In this document: in pieces, positions 29,573 to 39,970 of the stretch | Layout of the letters: the number at the start of each line of letters is the position of its first letter | Position numbering within the stretch: position 1 is the stretch's first letter | Assembly (NCBI GenBank): GCA_023213195.1 | Contig: CP096135.1 | Location: 1,940,616-2,004,615, forward strand | DNA from: Sphingobacteriales bacterium JAD_PAG50586_3 | Lineage (GTDB): Bacteria; Bacteroidota; Bacteroidia; CAMBQF01 | Direction: 5' to 3' | DNA: 64,000 bases | Translations under genes and position numbers: made by a program | Notes under the pieces: model-generated | The model's database searches: none | Told to the model about the DNA's origin: nothing | The model's input: only the letters and a program-made list of their open reading frames with translations

Positions 29573-32500
29573 CTATTTACTTTTTCCTAGTAGTAGTTTT
29601 TTGCCTTGTGTTTTACCATTGCTTACTACTTGTATAAAGTATGTTCCCGGCACAATATCGGCAATGTATAGCTCTTGGCGGCCTTTTAGGGTAGATACCC
29701 CTGTTAGGCTTTCCATGCGCTGCCCCAGGGCATTGTACATAAATATGTCGGCTTTGTTGCCACCCCAGCTGTTAAACTCTATAACCACATGTTCACCCTG
29801 TCCGTAAATGTTTACGGTATTGGCTTCTGTGCCTGTAATGCCTGTAGTATTACCAACAACAATGGTTTTGTTTGCAACATCATCGCACACATTGCTTGCG
29901 GCTGTTACCGTAACATTGTAAGTTCCTGCGGCATCGTAAGCATGAACTACGCTATTGCTTCCTGCGGCGGTATTACCATCGCCAAAGTTCCAAACATATT
30001 CTGTAGCATTGTTTGCATTAGCGGTTAGGCTTACCATCTCGTCTACCATTACATTGGTAGCCGATGCGCTGATAGTAGCGTTAACCTGGCTGTTACCATT
30101 TACAGTAATATACTCTTGTGCAGTATAGCCTGATGCATGGGTTACCGATACCACATATTCTTGTGGAGGCAGATTAGCTATAGTGATAGTACCGCTTAGG
30201 TTTGTGCCTTGTGCATACACGTTGTTATCGTTACCGCGTACTTCGTAAGTAGACCATACGGTTGGTGCAGGCTGGGTTAACTCAATAGAGCCTGCATTGT
30301 CGCAATCCTGGTCTGCAACTTCAGCTTGTAAACCGGGTTGGAAGTGTAGCATAAACCTGTTAGCATCATCATTAATTGTCATGTTAAAGTTGTAGCTATT
30401 GTTAGCGCGTAAGTTAACCATAGTGCCCAGTTTCAAATCTTCTAAGAAAATCATAGAAGTTTGCGGGAAGGTAGCAATATCATCAAAGGTAAAAGTAAAG
30501 TTACCATTAGTGCCGGGTTTCATGCCCATTGGCACAACTACGGTTTCTTGTAGCGATGGTAGAGAGTTTATAGAAGCCTGTTCACTGCCAATTTTGGTAT
30601 ACAATGTTGGCTGAACGTTGCGGCTATCCCATTTCTGCCCATCATAATAATCAAAACCTGTTTGCGATGCCGGTATAAAGTTAATGTAGGTAGCATCGCT
30701 ATAACCGTTGCCCGTTACCGTAACGTTTAAGTTATGGTCAAGTATAGAGTTATTGTTGTAGTATGTTGCCGTAGTGTCTTTACGATGACCATTACTTAAT
30801 ACAAAGTTTCCTGTACCCGGGTTGGTTAAGCGTACCCAAAATCCCTGGCCTAATGCTATTGCTGGTATTGTTGGGTTAGGGCTGCCAACGTTATAAGTAT
30901 AGTATGTGCCGGTAAGAGGCCCACTGCTTAGGTAAAACTGCACCTGTCCATCAAAACCTGCCGGCATGTCATTAGCAGTGTTACCAACATCGCTATTGCT
31001 AATTTTAATTGGCGATGGGTATGGATTGGCCACCAAATTCCAGCCATTATTAAGGTCAGAAAAAACAACAGTATGGGTACAAGGCACAGATACGTTGCCA
31101 GTTTGGGCCGCACCTGTGTAAGTAATAACGTTGCCGCTGCTTACTTTGGCACCGTAGCCACGGCCCGATGTCATAGTGCCTGTGGTTTGGAACCACCAAC
31201 CTTGTTGACGGCATAATGGGCTAAATGTAAACGGACCAGATTCTTCCCAACGCATAAATGTGCCGTATGGAGAGTTCACTGCAACGATGTTGCTAGGGCA
31301 GCCGGTTGCAGGTATTGTTTGCCCCGGAGTACCAGATATAACAAAGCCGCTAACACCACTCAAATTTAGTGTAGAGCCTCCGGCGGTAGTAATAACAGGT
31401 GTGCCAATGTAGCGGAAACCGCTGTTGTTGTTAGAGGTTATGTAACGTTGCACAGCAACATTACCGCTTAGTGTGCCAGCAAAGCCCACTGAATAATCAT
31501 TTATATAGGCAGTACCCGATGCGTTAGAAATTGTTCTAAGGTTACCATTGGTAGTAAGTTGGCCTGCTTTTAACTCAAGCACACCAGTAATATTAACCTT
31601 GTTTATACCACTTGCAACAGTAACGCCTGCAGAGTTATTTACTTGCAAATTGCTGAAAGTGCCACCACCTGTTATTGTTTGCGCTGTAGAGCCAGAGAAT
31701 ATGGTTTTACCCGGGCCCGATACTACGTTATTAGCACCTGTCCAGTTGCCTTTAACATCCAGTGTTTTGTTTGCATCAACAAATATTGTTGCGCCGCCAG
31801 CAATAGAAACATCTTTACAAGAAGCATTAACACCTAATGATATTACAGGATCGTTTACAGTATTAGGTATAATAATATCATTACCGGCACTAGGCGGCCC
31901 CGCAGGTGTCCAGTTACTTGGGGTATCCCAGTTAGTAAGGTTGCCGCTAGTGCCACCTACCCATGTCATAGGGCCGCAAGAGTTTATAGTAACCGCAACA
32001 GGCTCAGAAATTTTTGTACAACCTCCTGAGGATACTGTATAAACGTAAGAACCGGTAGCAGCAGCCGATGTGGTAGTAGTTGTAGCAGCAGGTATAGCTA
32101 TGTTATTTGCATACCATTGGCGGGTAGTTGCACCTACTGAACCTGTTAGGGTAACTGAAGCAGCCGGACATATATTTGATGCAGTTGGTGTAGGGCTAAC
32201 CGTAGGTTTTTGAAATACAGGTGTAAACCTAAAGCCTAAGTTGCCATTAATATAGTTTGAACCACCAAATGCGCAGGTTGAGTTATTAGCAGAACCTGCT
32301 GCTGTACTAGAGGTTGTCCAGTTGCCGCTAGCTTGGGTGCGGTTTAAATAATCGGTATTAGCTGCTCCCCGAAGTCCAATTTGATAACTGCCACCATTAC
32401 CATTAATACAATATCCTGCTTGCGAAAAATAAGTAATTTCTATTCTGTTGGGTGCTGTACCGGTTAAATCGTTTTCATATAATTTAATTTGAAAATCTAA

Positions 32501-35246
32501 CCTGTTCCAATCTGATGGAGAGCCAAAAGCTGGGCATAATCCACCGGTATTTCCCCACTGCATAAACGCAGTCCACTCTATAGCAAGGGTACGGTTGGGT
32601 GCTGTACCGGCAAGCCTATAACTTATTTGTGGTGTAGTAGTAGCGGAAGAGTGGGCTTGCAAATCGCCGCCCATAGCAGAAATAACCCCTCGTAAGGCAA
32701 GGTTGTTGATATCGGGTTATAAACGTTGCCGGTAACGGGGTTGTATGAACCAAACCAAATAAAGCCATTGGCATTAATGCCAAATGAGCTATATACTTTG
32801 CCATTGTATTCAAAAGTCATACTGCCGGGCATAGTTATGTTAGTATACTGGTTATCATCCAAAGCAGTGCCCGAACCTGCAACAACAGTGCCGCTTAGAC
32901 CAACTATTGATGGGAAGGAAGAGAATGATGCATAAGTATATGCACAAGAAGGAGAAGATAGAGAAACTATTGGCCTGTTGCCACTTGGTGCAGTAACAGA
33001 AGGGGTGTTTGCAGAGCCTATATTTATACTAGTACATTCAGCATCTAAAAGATTACCCGTAGGGGCAGAAATAGCAACATCGTAAACTATCCAAAAATAG
33101 TTTGTCCCTGGAACCAATGTCTGCGACCCATTTACTACAATAGGATTACTTCCGCCCGGAAACGTTGTAACATCGCTACCATATTGCGTAGTAGTAGCAA
33201 AAGTAGAACTAGTGCTGGTATAATATATGCGGGCACCATTTAAGTTGGTTGTAGCCGTGGTGCCATTGGTGTTAAATGTTAGCGAGTTAAGTGTTAGTGC
33301 AGGCGCTGTTCCTGTATTGGTAACAATTTGTACCTGTAAAATTGCCTTAGTTAACAGACCCCGGTAGCACGCTACCTGTTTGTTGTATGCTAGTACTACT
33401 AATATAAGCCATAGGCCCGTTTGCAGATGTGAAATTACCTATTGCTGCTGGTGTCATATAACACGGACCAGAGCTATTATAGGTGTAAATTGCATAATGG
33501 TATGCAGTGTTGGGTAACAAACCTGTTACATTTACTGAACTACCCGAACCAATGTATGCTACGTAATTGCCGGTTCCTATTTGCGAACCAATTCCAAATG
33601 CTGTGTTGGCAGTATAAGTAGTTGTGTTTACAGGGTCAGCATTAACAGCAGAACCTTGCCTAACAACAACAATAACCCCTGCGTCTCCGTTTCCATTACC
33701 TGTCCAAGCAATTGTTGCATTAGTAGAATTAATGGTAGGGGTGTTTTGTCCGCTGGCTTGTACAGATGGGGGCGAACATATTGGAATAGCCACACTGCCG
33801 GCTAATTCAGTCATATTATAACAAGTTGCAGTAGCGTTATATTCATATATAGCAAAGTGGTAGGTTTGTCCACCAACCAAATTATTAACGGGAACAGTAA
33901 CAGTGCCCGATGATGGTGAGTTAGAATTAAATACAACCCAATTGCCTGTACCAATTTGAGAACCACTACCAAAGCTACTATTGGCAGTGTAGCTAGTTCC
34001 ACTTGTTGGGTCTGTATTTACCGCAGAACCCTGGCGTGCTACAACTAAAACACCTCCTGTACCATTGCCACGTGTAAAAGTTACATTACAAGATGTAGTG
34101 GTTACGGTATTAAAGTTAAAAGTAGTTGCCTGTGTACTTGGTGCGGTGCATAAAATTACGTCTTGCTCAATCAAAACCCTACCTGAACCACCGCTACCAC
34201 CAGAACCACCTGTTCCGGTGGTTCCAAATTGTCCAGATCCGCCAATACCACCCGAAACTTGGGGGCATTGCCTGTATTAGTATAGCTGCTTAAATATTGA
34301 ATGTTGATTGTGCCACCGGAACCACCGCCACCGCCACCGCCGGAAGCGCTGCCACCAGACGATAATGAGCCATTGCCGCCAAAGCCGCCGCGGGCGCGTA
34401 TCCATGCGCCAGTACCTATTGTAACGTTAGTAGCAGTAATTTGAATAGCGGCACCACCACCGCCGCCGCCGCCGCCCGCTGCGCGGGCACTGGCTACAAT
34501 ACTTTGTGTTCCATGGCCACCGGCTCCGCCACTACCTGCCAGTAACCAACGGTCTCCGGCTGCTGTAGCACCTGCTGAGAAAAACCTACGCCTGCGCCTA
34601 CCTGGGTAGTTAAGCTTGCGTTACCATATACAGTACCTGCAACGCCGCCTGTTGCGCAACCTGTGCTTTGGCCACTGCCATTGCCTCCATTAGTTCCGGC
34701 ACTGCCATAGCTTCCGCCACCTCCACCTGGGCCTGCCCAAGATGGTCGTGTAACAGTAACGCCACAACCTCTTATGCCTGCTCCTGTTGAGGTGCCGAAA
34801 TTTGTGCCACTTGCTGTAGTAGATGTGCCATTGTTACCACCTGCGCCACCAATACCGCCTGCTGCTCCGCCACCTAAGCCTGCACCTGCCGCCCCGGCTG
34901 TTGCACCCGAAGCATTGCCAGCATTAGCGGGAACAGCACGTAATTCGCCATTGTTGGTAAAGTTACCGGTACACTTTATAATTAAAGGAGCTCCTGTACC
35001 TGTAACTGTTACCGTAACACCTGCATTAATGGTAAAATTGGCAAAGTTGTATGTGCCCACAGCCATGTTTACATTGGCAGTAACAGTAATGTCATTACCA
35101 GATACGGTAATACCTGTACCACCGGCAGTAGAAAAGGGTGCAGCATTGCTGCTAATGTTTCCTGTGCCGTAATTAAATGTTTGCCCCAACGCGCTGTTTG
35201 CAAAGCCGGTAATTGCAATAATTAATAATAGTAAAAACCTTTTCAT
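29573..35246 (-). CDS. Giant T9SS surface protein with glycine-rich N-terminus, at least four frameshifts
   Basis: About 1890 residues once joined. The signal peptide MKRFLLLLIIAITGFANSALG starts at 35246. A beta-rich domain and a long Gly-rich collagen-like region (GGGGGGSGG, GTGGSGGSGGSG) follow, then two fibronectin-like repeats (VVARQGSAVNTDP and VVVRQGSAVNADP), a BNR-like domain, an Ig segment, parallel beta repeats, a PKD domain and a T9SS tail ending GKKLLLGKSK. The frame breaks near 34585, 34262, 33350 and 32688; at least two are C/G runs one base short. From about residue 1230 onward it is nearly identical to the neighbouring giant, indicating recent duplication or gene conversion. 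Confidence 0.8.
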
Positions 35247-35576
35247 ACGTATAGTATTAAAATATAATGGGTTTAATGTTTTTTCAAACTAAGGTTATGA
35301 GTAAAAGAATGGTTTTAGGCATCCTTAAAATCGTATAATCCTCGTTAATGTAAACGTACATTAACAACATGCAAATTTCAATACGCTTTACAGGTGTATA
35401 ATTAGTTTGGGCAAGTAGCGCTCTTATCTGATAAATGATTGAAAATGGAGCTTTTATAGACGTTACTAGCAGGTATAAGGCGTTTAACCCTGCTTTTTGT
35501 TCTTTACATTAACTTAATAGTAACTTTATGTAATTGGCAGGTAGGCTAAATGGGCGTACTTTTCTTACATATACAA
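35247..35576. other. Intergenic region with no gene seen
   Basis: 330 bases, AT-rich, upstream of the second giant gene. It must contain that gene's promoter, but I see no clean -33/-7 pair. No repeat or RNA gene recognised. Confidence 0.5.
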
Positions 35577-36132
35577 CTATTTTGTGCGCATAGCGGTATC
35601 AAAATCTTGCATAAAGGCAACCATGGTTTTGTGTATGTTTTTTAATATCATACGGCATTGGATAGCATCGGGGCGGTTGTTGCTTAGCATGTAGGTATTG
35701 CAGTTATTGTTTTCGTATAGGCATTCTATAGGCCCTAAGTCCATGCGGCCGGGGGTTCCAAACATAAAATCGGTATTGTAAAAATTATCAAGCCGGTAAA
35801 AGTATTTGCCATGTTTAATAGTAAAAGTGCCGGTATAGTGCCACAGGCCACCGTTATATTCAGTACGGTCTCTCTTAAAGGGGAAGTTTATACAGGGCTT
35901 AATAACTATTTGCCCAATACTCTTGTCTATCTTATATATAAAGGATTTTGTGGTACTAAAGTAGGTTGTTAAATACGTTGCGGCGCGGTCAAAAAGCTGG
36001 CTTTGGGTAGTACTGTCTACCACCATAGTGCCCTGAGTATACTACCACATCGTTTTTACGCGGGGGTAGTGTGCCTTGGGCAATGCTAGTAAGCGTTATA
36101 AAAAGGGCCAGGCCCAACAGTACTATTTTCAT
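35577..36132 (-). CDS. DUF4468-like secreted protein, copy 2, one frameshift near 36026
   Basis: The frame from the ATG at 36132 (MKIVLLGLALFITLTSIAQG, a signal peptide) reads TLPPRKNDVVVYSG. It then shifts into the frame that carries MVVDSTTQSQLFDRAATYL and continues to 35577. The joined product of about 185 residues aligns end to end with the next gene upstream: PPRKN, then VDST, GQIVIKP and GGLWHYTGTF, then LGPIECLYE. That shared pattern fits the DUF4468 (TBP-like fold) family, but this assignment is from memory. It is 17 bp downstream of its paralogue and likely cotranscribed. Confidence 0.6.
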
Positions 36133-36149
36133 TCTACTAATATAGTGGC

Positions 36150-36725
36150 TTACCAGTCATCTTTTAGCGGTTTGCGCATTTCAGCATCAAAAGCAGCCAT
36201 AAACTTAACTATCTCCTTGTGTACATCAGTTAGTATAACCTTTCTTTCGGGCATTAAGGGGCGGCTACCCATATTTACACCGGGCCAGCAGGTGGCATCT
36301 TCATACAGGCACTCTATAGGCCCCAAATCTTGTGCACTACGGCTTCCTGCCATAAAGCCCGTATTGGTAAAATTCTCCAACTTGTAGCGGTATTTACCAT
36401 CTTTAAAGTCGAAGGTGCCCATGTAGTACCATAACCCGCCTGAATATTCTATGCCTAAACGTTTAAACTGTAGGCTTATTGCCGGGTTGATGATAATTTG
36501 CCCACTGTCTTTATTGGCATACTGTATAATTGGTATAGCCGATGGAAACCACGAGTTGAAAAAGCCCCTTGCACGCTCATACAGTACATCTTTTTTAAAG
36601 GTGCTGTCAACCCTCATAATACCCTCATATACTGCCATTTTGTTTTTGCGTGGTGGTACATTTACCGTTTGGGCACTTAGGGCAGAGGTAATTAATAGTA
36701 TGCTAAAGAGTAAAAAAGTCCTCAT
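36150..36725 (-). CDS. DUF4468-like secreted protein, copy 1
   Basis: 191 residues with the signal peptide MRTFLLFSILLITSALSAQ. The mature part runs VNVPPRKNKMAVYEGIMRVD, FKKDVLYERARGFFNSWFP, SGQIIINPAISLQFKR, GGLWYYMGTFDFKDGKYRYK and LGPIECLYEDATCWPG. A DUF4468-type domain is likely. This copy is intact and is paired with a frameshifted paralogue immediately downstream. Probably periplasmic or outer-membrane-associated; no function is known. Confidence 0.65.
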   Translation of the reverse strand: MRTFLLFSILLITSALSAQTVNVPPRKNKMAVYEGIMRVDSTFKKDVLYERARGFFNSWFPSAIPIIQYANKDSGQIIINPAISLQFKRLGIEYSGGLWYYMGTFDFKDGKYRYKLENFTNTGFMAGSRSAQDLGPIECLYEDATCWPGVNMGSRPLMPERKVILTDVHKEIVKFMAAFDAEMRKPLKDDW

Positions 36726-36815
36726 ACGTTATTCTGTTATAATAGAGGCGTACTGCATTAATTGTGCCATTTGCGTAGGGTAGGACATAGGCTAGCTTAG
36801 GTTATTAAACAACAA

Positions 36816-36841
36816 AAACCCCGGCATTGGTACCGGGGTTT
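36816..36841 (-). terminator. Intrinsic terminator downstream of tRNA-Leu(UAG)
   Basis: The stem AAACCCCGG with CCGGGGTTT has an eight-base loop. Read leftward from the tRNA it ends in TTTGTTGTTT. Confidence 0.7.
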
Positions 36842-36852
36842 AAAAATAATTG

Positions 36853-36934
36853 TGCGGATGAAGGGACTCGAACCCCCACGTCTTTCAACACCAGATCCTA
36901 AGTCTGGCGCGGCTACCAATTACGCCACATCCGC
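36853..36934 (-). tRNA. tRNA-Leu, anticodon UAG
   Basis: An 82-nt class II tRNA on the minus strand. The acceptor GCGGATG pairs with CATCCGC and the discriminator is A. The anticodon stem-loop is CCAGA CTTAGGA TCTGG with anticodon TAG. A long variable arm and the T-loop GTTCGAGTC follow. CCA is not encoded. It lies just downstream of rpmE2 on the same strand and may be processed from that transcript. Confidence 0.95.
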
Positions 36935-36948
36935 AACAAATACGGTTG

Positions 36949-37242
36949 TTATTCTTCTGAAGCTGGTGCCTCAGGAGCAGCAGTTTTGGTGTCGGTTTTC
37001 TTCGCGTAACGAGTACGGAATTTATCAACACGGCCTGCAGTGTCAACAAGTTTCATCTTACCGGTAAAGAATGGGTGAGACTCGCTCGAAATCTCCACTT
37101 TAAACAGTGGGTACTCATTGCCATCTTCCCATACAATAGTGTCTTTTGTGTTAACGCAAGACTTGGTGATGAAAGACTTGTCAATCGACATATCTTTAAA
37201 TACTACCATACGGTAGCTCTCTGGGTGAATATCTTTTTTCAT
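36949..37242 (-). CDS. rpmE2: 50S ribosomal protein bL31, type B
   Basis: 97 residues opening [19 protein letters not shown], with [20 protein letters not shown] and FRTRYAKK, the hallmark of L31. It lacks the CxxC zinc pairs of type A, so it is the zinc-independent type B form. An acidic/alanine tail ([13 protein letters not shown]) follows. It is a component of the large ribosomal subunit at the intersubunit bridge. A good promoter lies at 37269-37299. Confidence 0.95.
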   Translation of the reverse strand: MKKDIHPESYRMVVFKDMSIDKSFITKSCVNTKDTIVWEDGNEYPLFKVEISSESHPFFTGKMKLVDTAGRVDKFRTRYAKKTDTKTAAPEAPASEE

Positions 37243-37268
37243 AATTATATCCTCGAAAAAAAGGATTG

Positions 37269-37299
37269 CAAAAATAGTAAATATATTGTTACGTACAAA
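37269..37299 (-). promoter_or_regulatory. Promoter of rpmE2
   Basis: Minus-strand TTTG (plus 37296-37299), a 19-bp spacer and TATTTTTG (plus 37269-37276) match the Bacteroidota -33/-7 consensus, about 26 bp before the ATG at 37242. Confidence 0.7.
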
Positions 37300-37332
37300 C
37301 CTATTAACAAAATAAATATAAAAAAGTGCTTT

Positions 37333-37813
37333 TTAGGCGGTTTGCTTAGTAAAATAACGGCTCATCCACGTGGCCGATGCCTTGGTATGCCAGCGTCCGG
37401 TAAAATCCTCAGCAGTAGTTATGGTGTTGTCATACACGTAGGTATCGGGCGTAATATCGCCTGCGGCTACCTTATTTTCAAACTCGCTAAGGGCTACTAA
37501 TTGTATTTCGGGCATTTCTACCGCAATGTTAAGGCGGTTAAAAAAGTCTATGTTTAACTGTGCCCCAAGCGCTTTTTACAAAGTTTACAGATTTGTCTAT
37601 AGAGCAACCCGATGCCTGCGCCTGTGCCTCATCTACCCCCAACACTAAAAAGTAGCCGTTAAGCACCTGTGCTGCTGCTGTAAGCGGGGTGCCGTGTGCC
37701 GACCATTGGGCTACAAATTGTGCCGATGCTTCTGCTAGCATTTGCTGCTCACTGTCGGTTAAAAGGCGGTCGGCCTGGTATATCCACACCCTGAGCATAG
37801 CCGGGTAGTTCAT
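37333..37813 (-). CDS. Conserved Bacteroidota protein often labelled ABC transporter ATPase, one frameshift near 37573
   Basis: The first frame (37813-37538) reads ARVWIYQAD-like MLRVWIYQADRLLTDSEQQM, FVAQWSAHGTPLTAAAQVLN and EAQAQASGCSIDKSVNFVK. The second frame (to 37333) reads MPEIQLVALSEFENKVAAGD and TYVYDNTITTAEDFTGRW. One base change near 37573 joins them through ALGAQLNIDFFNRLNIAVE, giving about 160 residues. No Walker motif is present, so the common label ABC transporter ATPase is misleading. The function is unknown. Confidence 0.7.
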
Positions 37814-37946
37814 TTATTGTCAACATGGGTAAAATTCTTAGTACAAATGTACGGTAAAAGTAAATCCCCGCCTTAACCTGATAGCTATATCCTGTAAGGT
37901 GGGGAATACTCATATTAACTCTTACTACTACTACTTACACTATCGT

Positions 37947-38486
37947 TTATCGGTCAAACCCACCGCCCGGAGGACCGGGAGGGCCATCGCCTGCTCTGCC
38001 GGGACCTAACCCGTGGTTTTTCCACTCTTTCAGTATCCAAATTTTAAATTCCTGTTCGGCCTTTAGCAGCAATGCCACTTTTTTCATTGGCAGCACCTTT
38101 TTCCATTCGGCCAGAGTATTTCTTTTCTATATCCAGTTCTCGTTGCCTAAAAACAAACTCCTCGTCTAGCGCTTTGGCTATAGCGTTGTCATCCATATCA
38201 TCCAAACCTTTAAAAGCGGCCTTTTGATCTTTACGACGCTCTGCACGCAGGTCGTCTATAGCTTTGGCATACGCATTATATACTGGCCAAAATTTGGTAG
38301 CCTCATCGGGCGTAAGGTTAAGCTTATCAGTAAAAAAGCCAATTCGCTTACTCCTAATCCAGTCGCGTACGGGCCCTTTATCATCTTCGGGCGGGCCACC
38401 CATTGGGTTACTACCCGGGGTTGGGCAAAAGCATTGAGCCCCGCCGCCGCCAATAGTATAAAAATCACAGTTCTCACAGCTTTCAT
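37947..38486 (-). CDS. Spy/CpxP-like sensor of the ECF sigma operon, two frameshifts
   Basis: The joined product is about 180 residues. A signal peptide (VIFILLAAAGLNAFAQPRG) is followed by RSKRIGFFTDKLNLTPDEAT, FWPVYNAYAKAIDDLRAERR and EEFVFRQRELDIEKKYSGRM, then MKKVALLLKAEQEFKIWIL and a Gly/Pro-rich tail ending GGGFDR. The helical LTPDEA...FWPVYN pattern is that of periplasmic Spy/CpxP-like proteins encoded beside ECF sigma factors in Bacteroidota. Frames break near 38409 (a G run one base short) and 38100 (one extra G). It starts about 10 bp after the anti-sigma stop, so it belongs to the same operon. Confidence 0.75.
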
Positions 38487-38496
38487 AAGCATCTAA

Positions 38497-39288
38497 TTAC
38501 ATACCGTCTATAAGCTCGGCTAAATCTAAATTTTCTTCCGCCACCAACTCCACTAAGCTATTATCGTCATTGCTTGTCCTCTCCGGTGCTTCGCTCAACA
38601 ACCCTTCGGCATTAAAATCATCGGTATAGTCAAAAAGCGCGGCAGCCTCAGCGGCAACATTGGTATTGGTATTTATTTTGCTTACAACCCTTTTGGTTGT
38701 AGTGTTTTTTGCAGTTTCTGCAACAGTTTTTACATCGGGTGTTGCAACCGTTTTTACTGTAGTATTATTGGGGGTGTTACTTTTATTATCATTGGTTACA
38801 GGGGTATTGTTGGCAACCACAGCCGGTGGGCTAGGATTATTGTTTAGATAGGGCAAAGCAATAAATACAGCAACGGCAACTACGGCGGCAACCGCAAAGG
38901 CGGGGCGCAATACTACGCCGGCATTTTGCCACCATACCCTGGCTGGTGCGTTTTCCTGAGCCACCCTTTCTACCACATTAAGGTATAGGGTTTCAAAATA
39001 CCCTTCGGGCACTGCAAAGCCTGTTTCCTGTGGCAGTTGCTGGGGTTGGGTTTTAGCGGCAATCTTATCGGCAAGGCTGTCAAAATAATTAGCAGGCAAA
39101 GCATAAGGCTGTGCTTTTTTAAGGGCAGAAAGCACATCATCAAACGGCAGGCCCTTCAACTGCACCCTAAGCTCTATGGCTTGGTGCAGGCGGTTAAAAT
39201 ACCCATCGGGCACCCTAAAGCAGTTCAGCTTTGGCAGGGTGTCTAGCAAGGTACTGTTGCCTTCGTTATTATATGTGTTCTCTTTCAT
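38497..39288 (-). CDS. Anti-sigma-like membrane protein with three VPxGYF repeats
   Basis: 263 residues. Three N-terminal repeats (FRVPDGYFNRL, YALPANYFDSL, FAVPEGYFETL) precede a single membrane helix (FAVAAVVAVAVFIALPYL, about residues 131-148). A Thr/Asn-rich periplasmic linker and an acidic C-terminal tail follow. The gene order sigma, this protein, Spy-like sensor on one strand makes it the likely anti-sigma factor holding the ECF sigma at the membrane. It lacks a classical zinc anti-sigma HCC motif, as usual for this Bacteroidota type. Confidence 0.7.
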   Translation of the reverse strand: MKENTYNNEGNSTLLDTLPKLNCFRVPDGYFNRLHQAIELRVQLKGLPFDDVLSALKKAQPYALPANYFDSLADKIAAKTQPQQLPQETGFAVPEGYFETLYLNVVERVAQENAPARVWWQNAGVVLRPAFAVAAVVAVAVFIALPYLNNNPSPPAVVANNTPVTNDNKSNTPNNTTVKTVATPDVKTVAETAKNTTTKRVVSKINTNTNVAAEAAALFDYTDDFNAEGLLSEAPERTSNDDNSLVELVAEENLDLAELIDGM

Positions 39289-39320
39289 TTGGTATTATGA
39301 CTCTATCTGTTTAAAAAGGT

Positions 39321-39866
39321 TTAAAGCCTTTTCATATAATCTTCAATTTTTTTAACCGCGTGGTGGTACGATGCCTTTAAAGCCCCTACCGATGTTCCCA
39401 GAACTTCCGACATGTCTTCATATTTCATCTCGTCGTAGTACTTAAGGTGAAAAACCACTCGTTGTTTTTCCGGTAATGTTAAAATAGCCTGTTGCAGTTT
39501 GCGTTGTATTTTGTCGCCATCAAACAACGGGTCTTGGTCTATTTTTTTGCTCAGTTGGGCTTCCACATCAACCAGCGGAACAAATATCCTTTTCTTCTTT
39601 TTATTTAAAAACGTAATACACTCGTTAGTAGCAATACGGTACATCCAGGTATACAGTTTAGCATCTTCCCTAAACCCCTCCAGCGATTTCCAAACCTTAA
39701 CAAAAATATCCTGCACAAGGTCGTCAGCATCGTCATGGTCAACAACCATGCGGCGCACATGCCAGTATATTTTTTCCTAGTACTTTTTCACCAACAGGTT
39801 AAACGCGTAGTTGCGCGTACCCTCATCGGCAAATTTTTCCAGAAGCTCTTTATCGCTATACTCCAT
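39321..39866 (-). CDS. ECF RNA polymerase sigma factor with an in-frame amber codon
   Basis: 181 codons from the ATG at 39866: MEYSDKELLEKFADEGTRNY, then AFNLLVKKY, an in-frame TAG at 39779-39777, and EKIYWHVRRMVVDHDDADDL. Region 2 (DLVQDIFVKVWKSLEGFRED, YTWMYRIATNECITFLNKKK) and region 4 (LPEKQRVVFHLKYYDEMKYE, then GTSVGALKASYHHAVKKI) are complete. The expected residue at the stop is Gln (CAG), so a single C-to-T change suffices. This is the only broken gene here explained by a substitution rather than an indel. Translation might restart at a downstream codon, losing region 1/2.1. It heads the operon with the anti-sigma and Spy-like genes. Confidence 0.85.
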
Positions 39867-39970
39867 TAATACCCTACAACCGTTTTAATAATTTGTATAC
39901 AGTGCTTTAGATGCCTAAAGTAACAAAAGGTTTAATCAGCCCTTAAAATTTTCTCTGTCCCATCCTCAAA

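Noticed and set aside
37333..37813. ABC transporter ATPase function
   Set aside because: The database label is common for this family, but no Walker A, Walker B or signature motif is visible.
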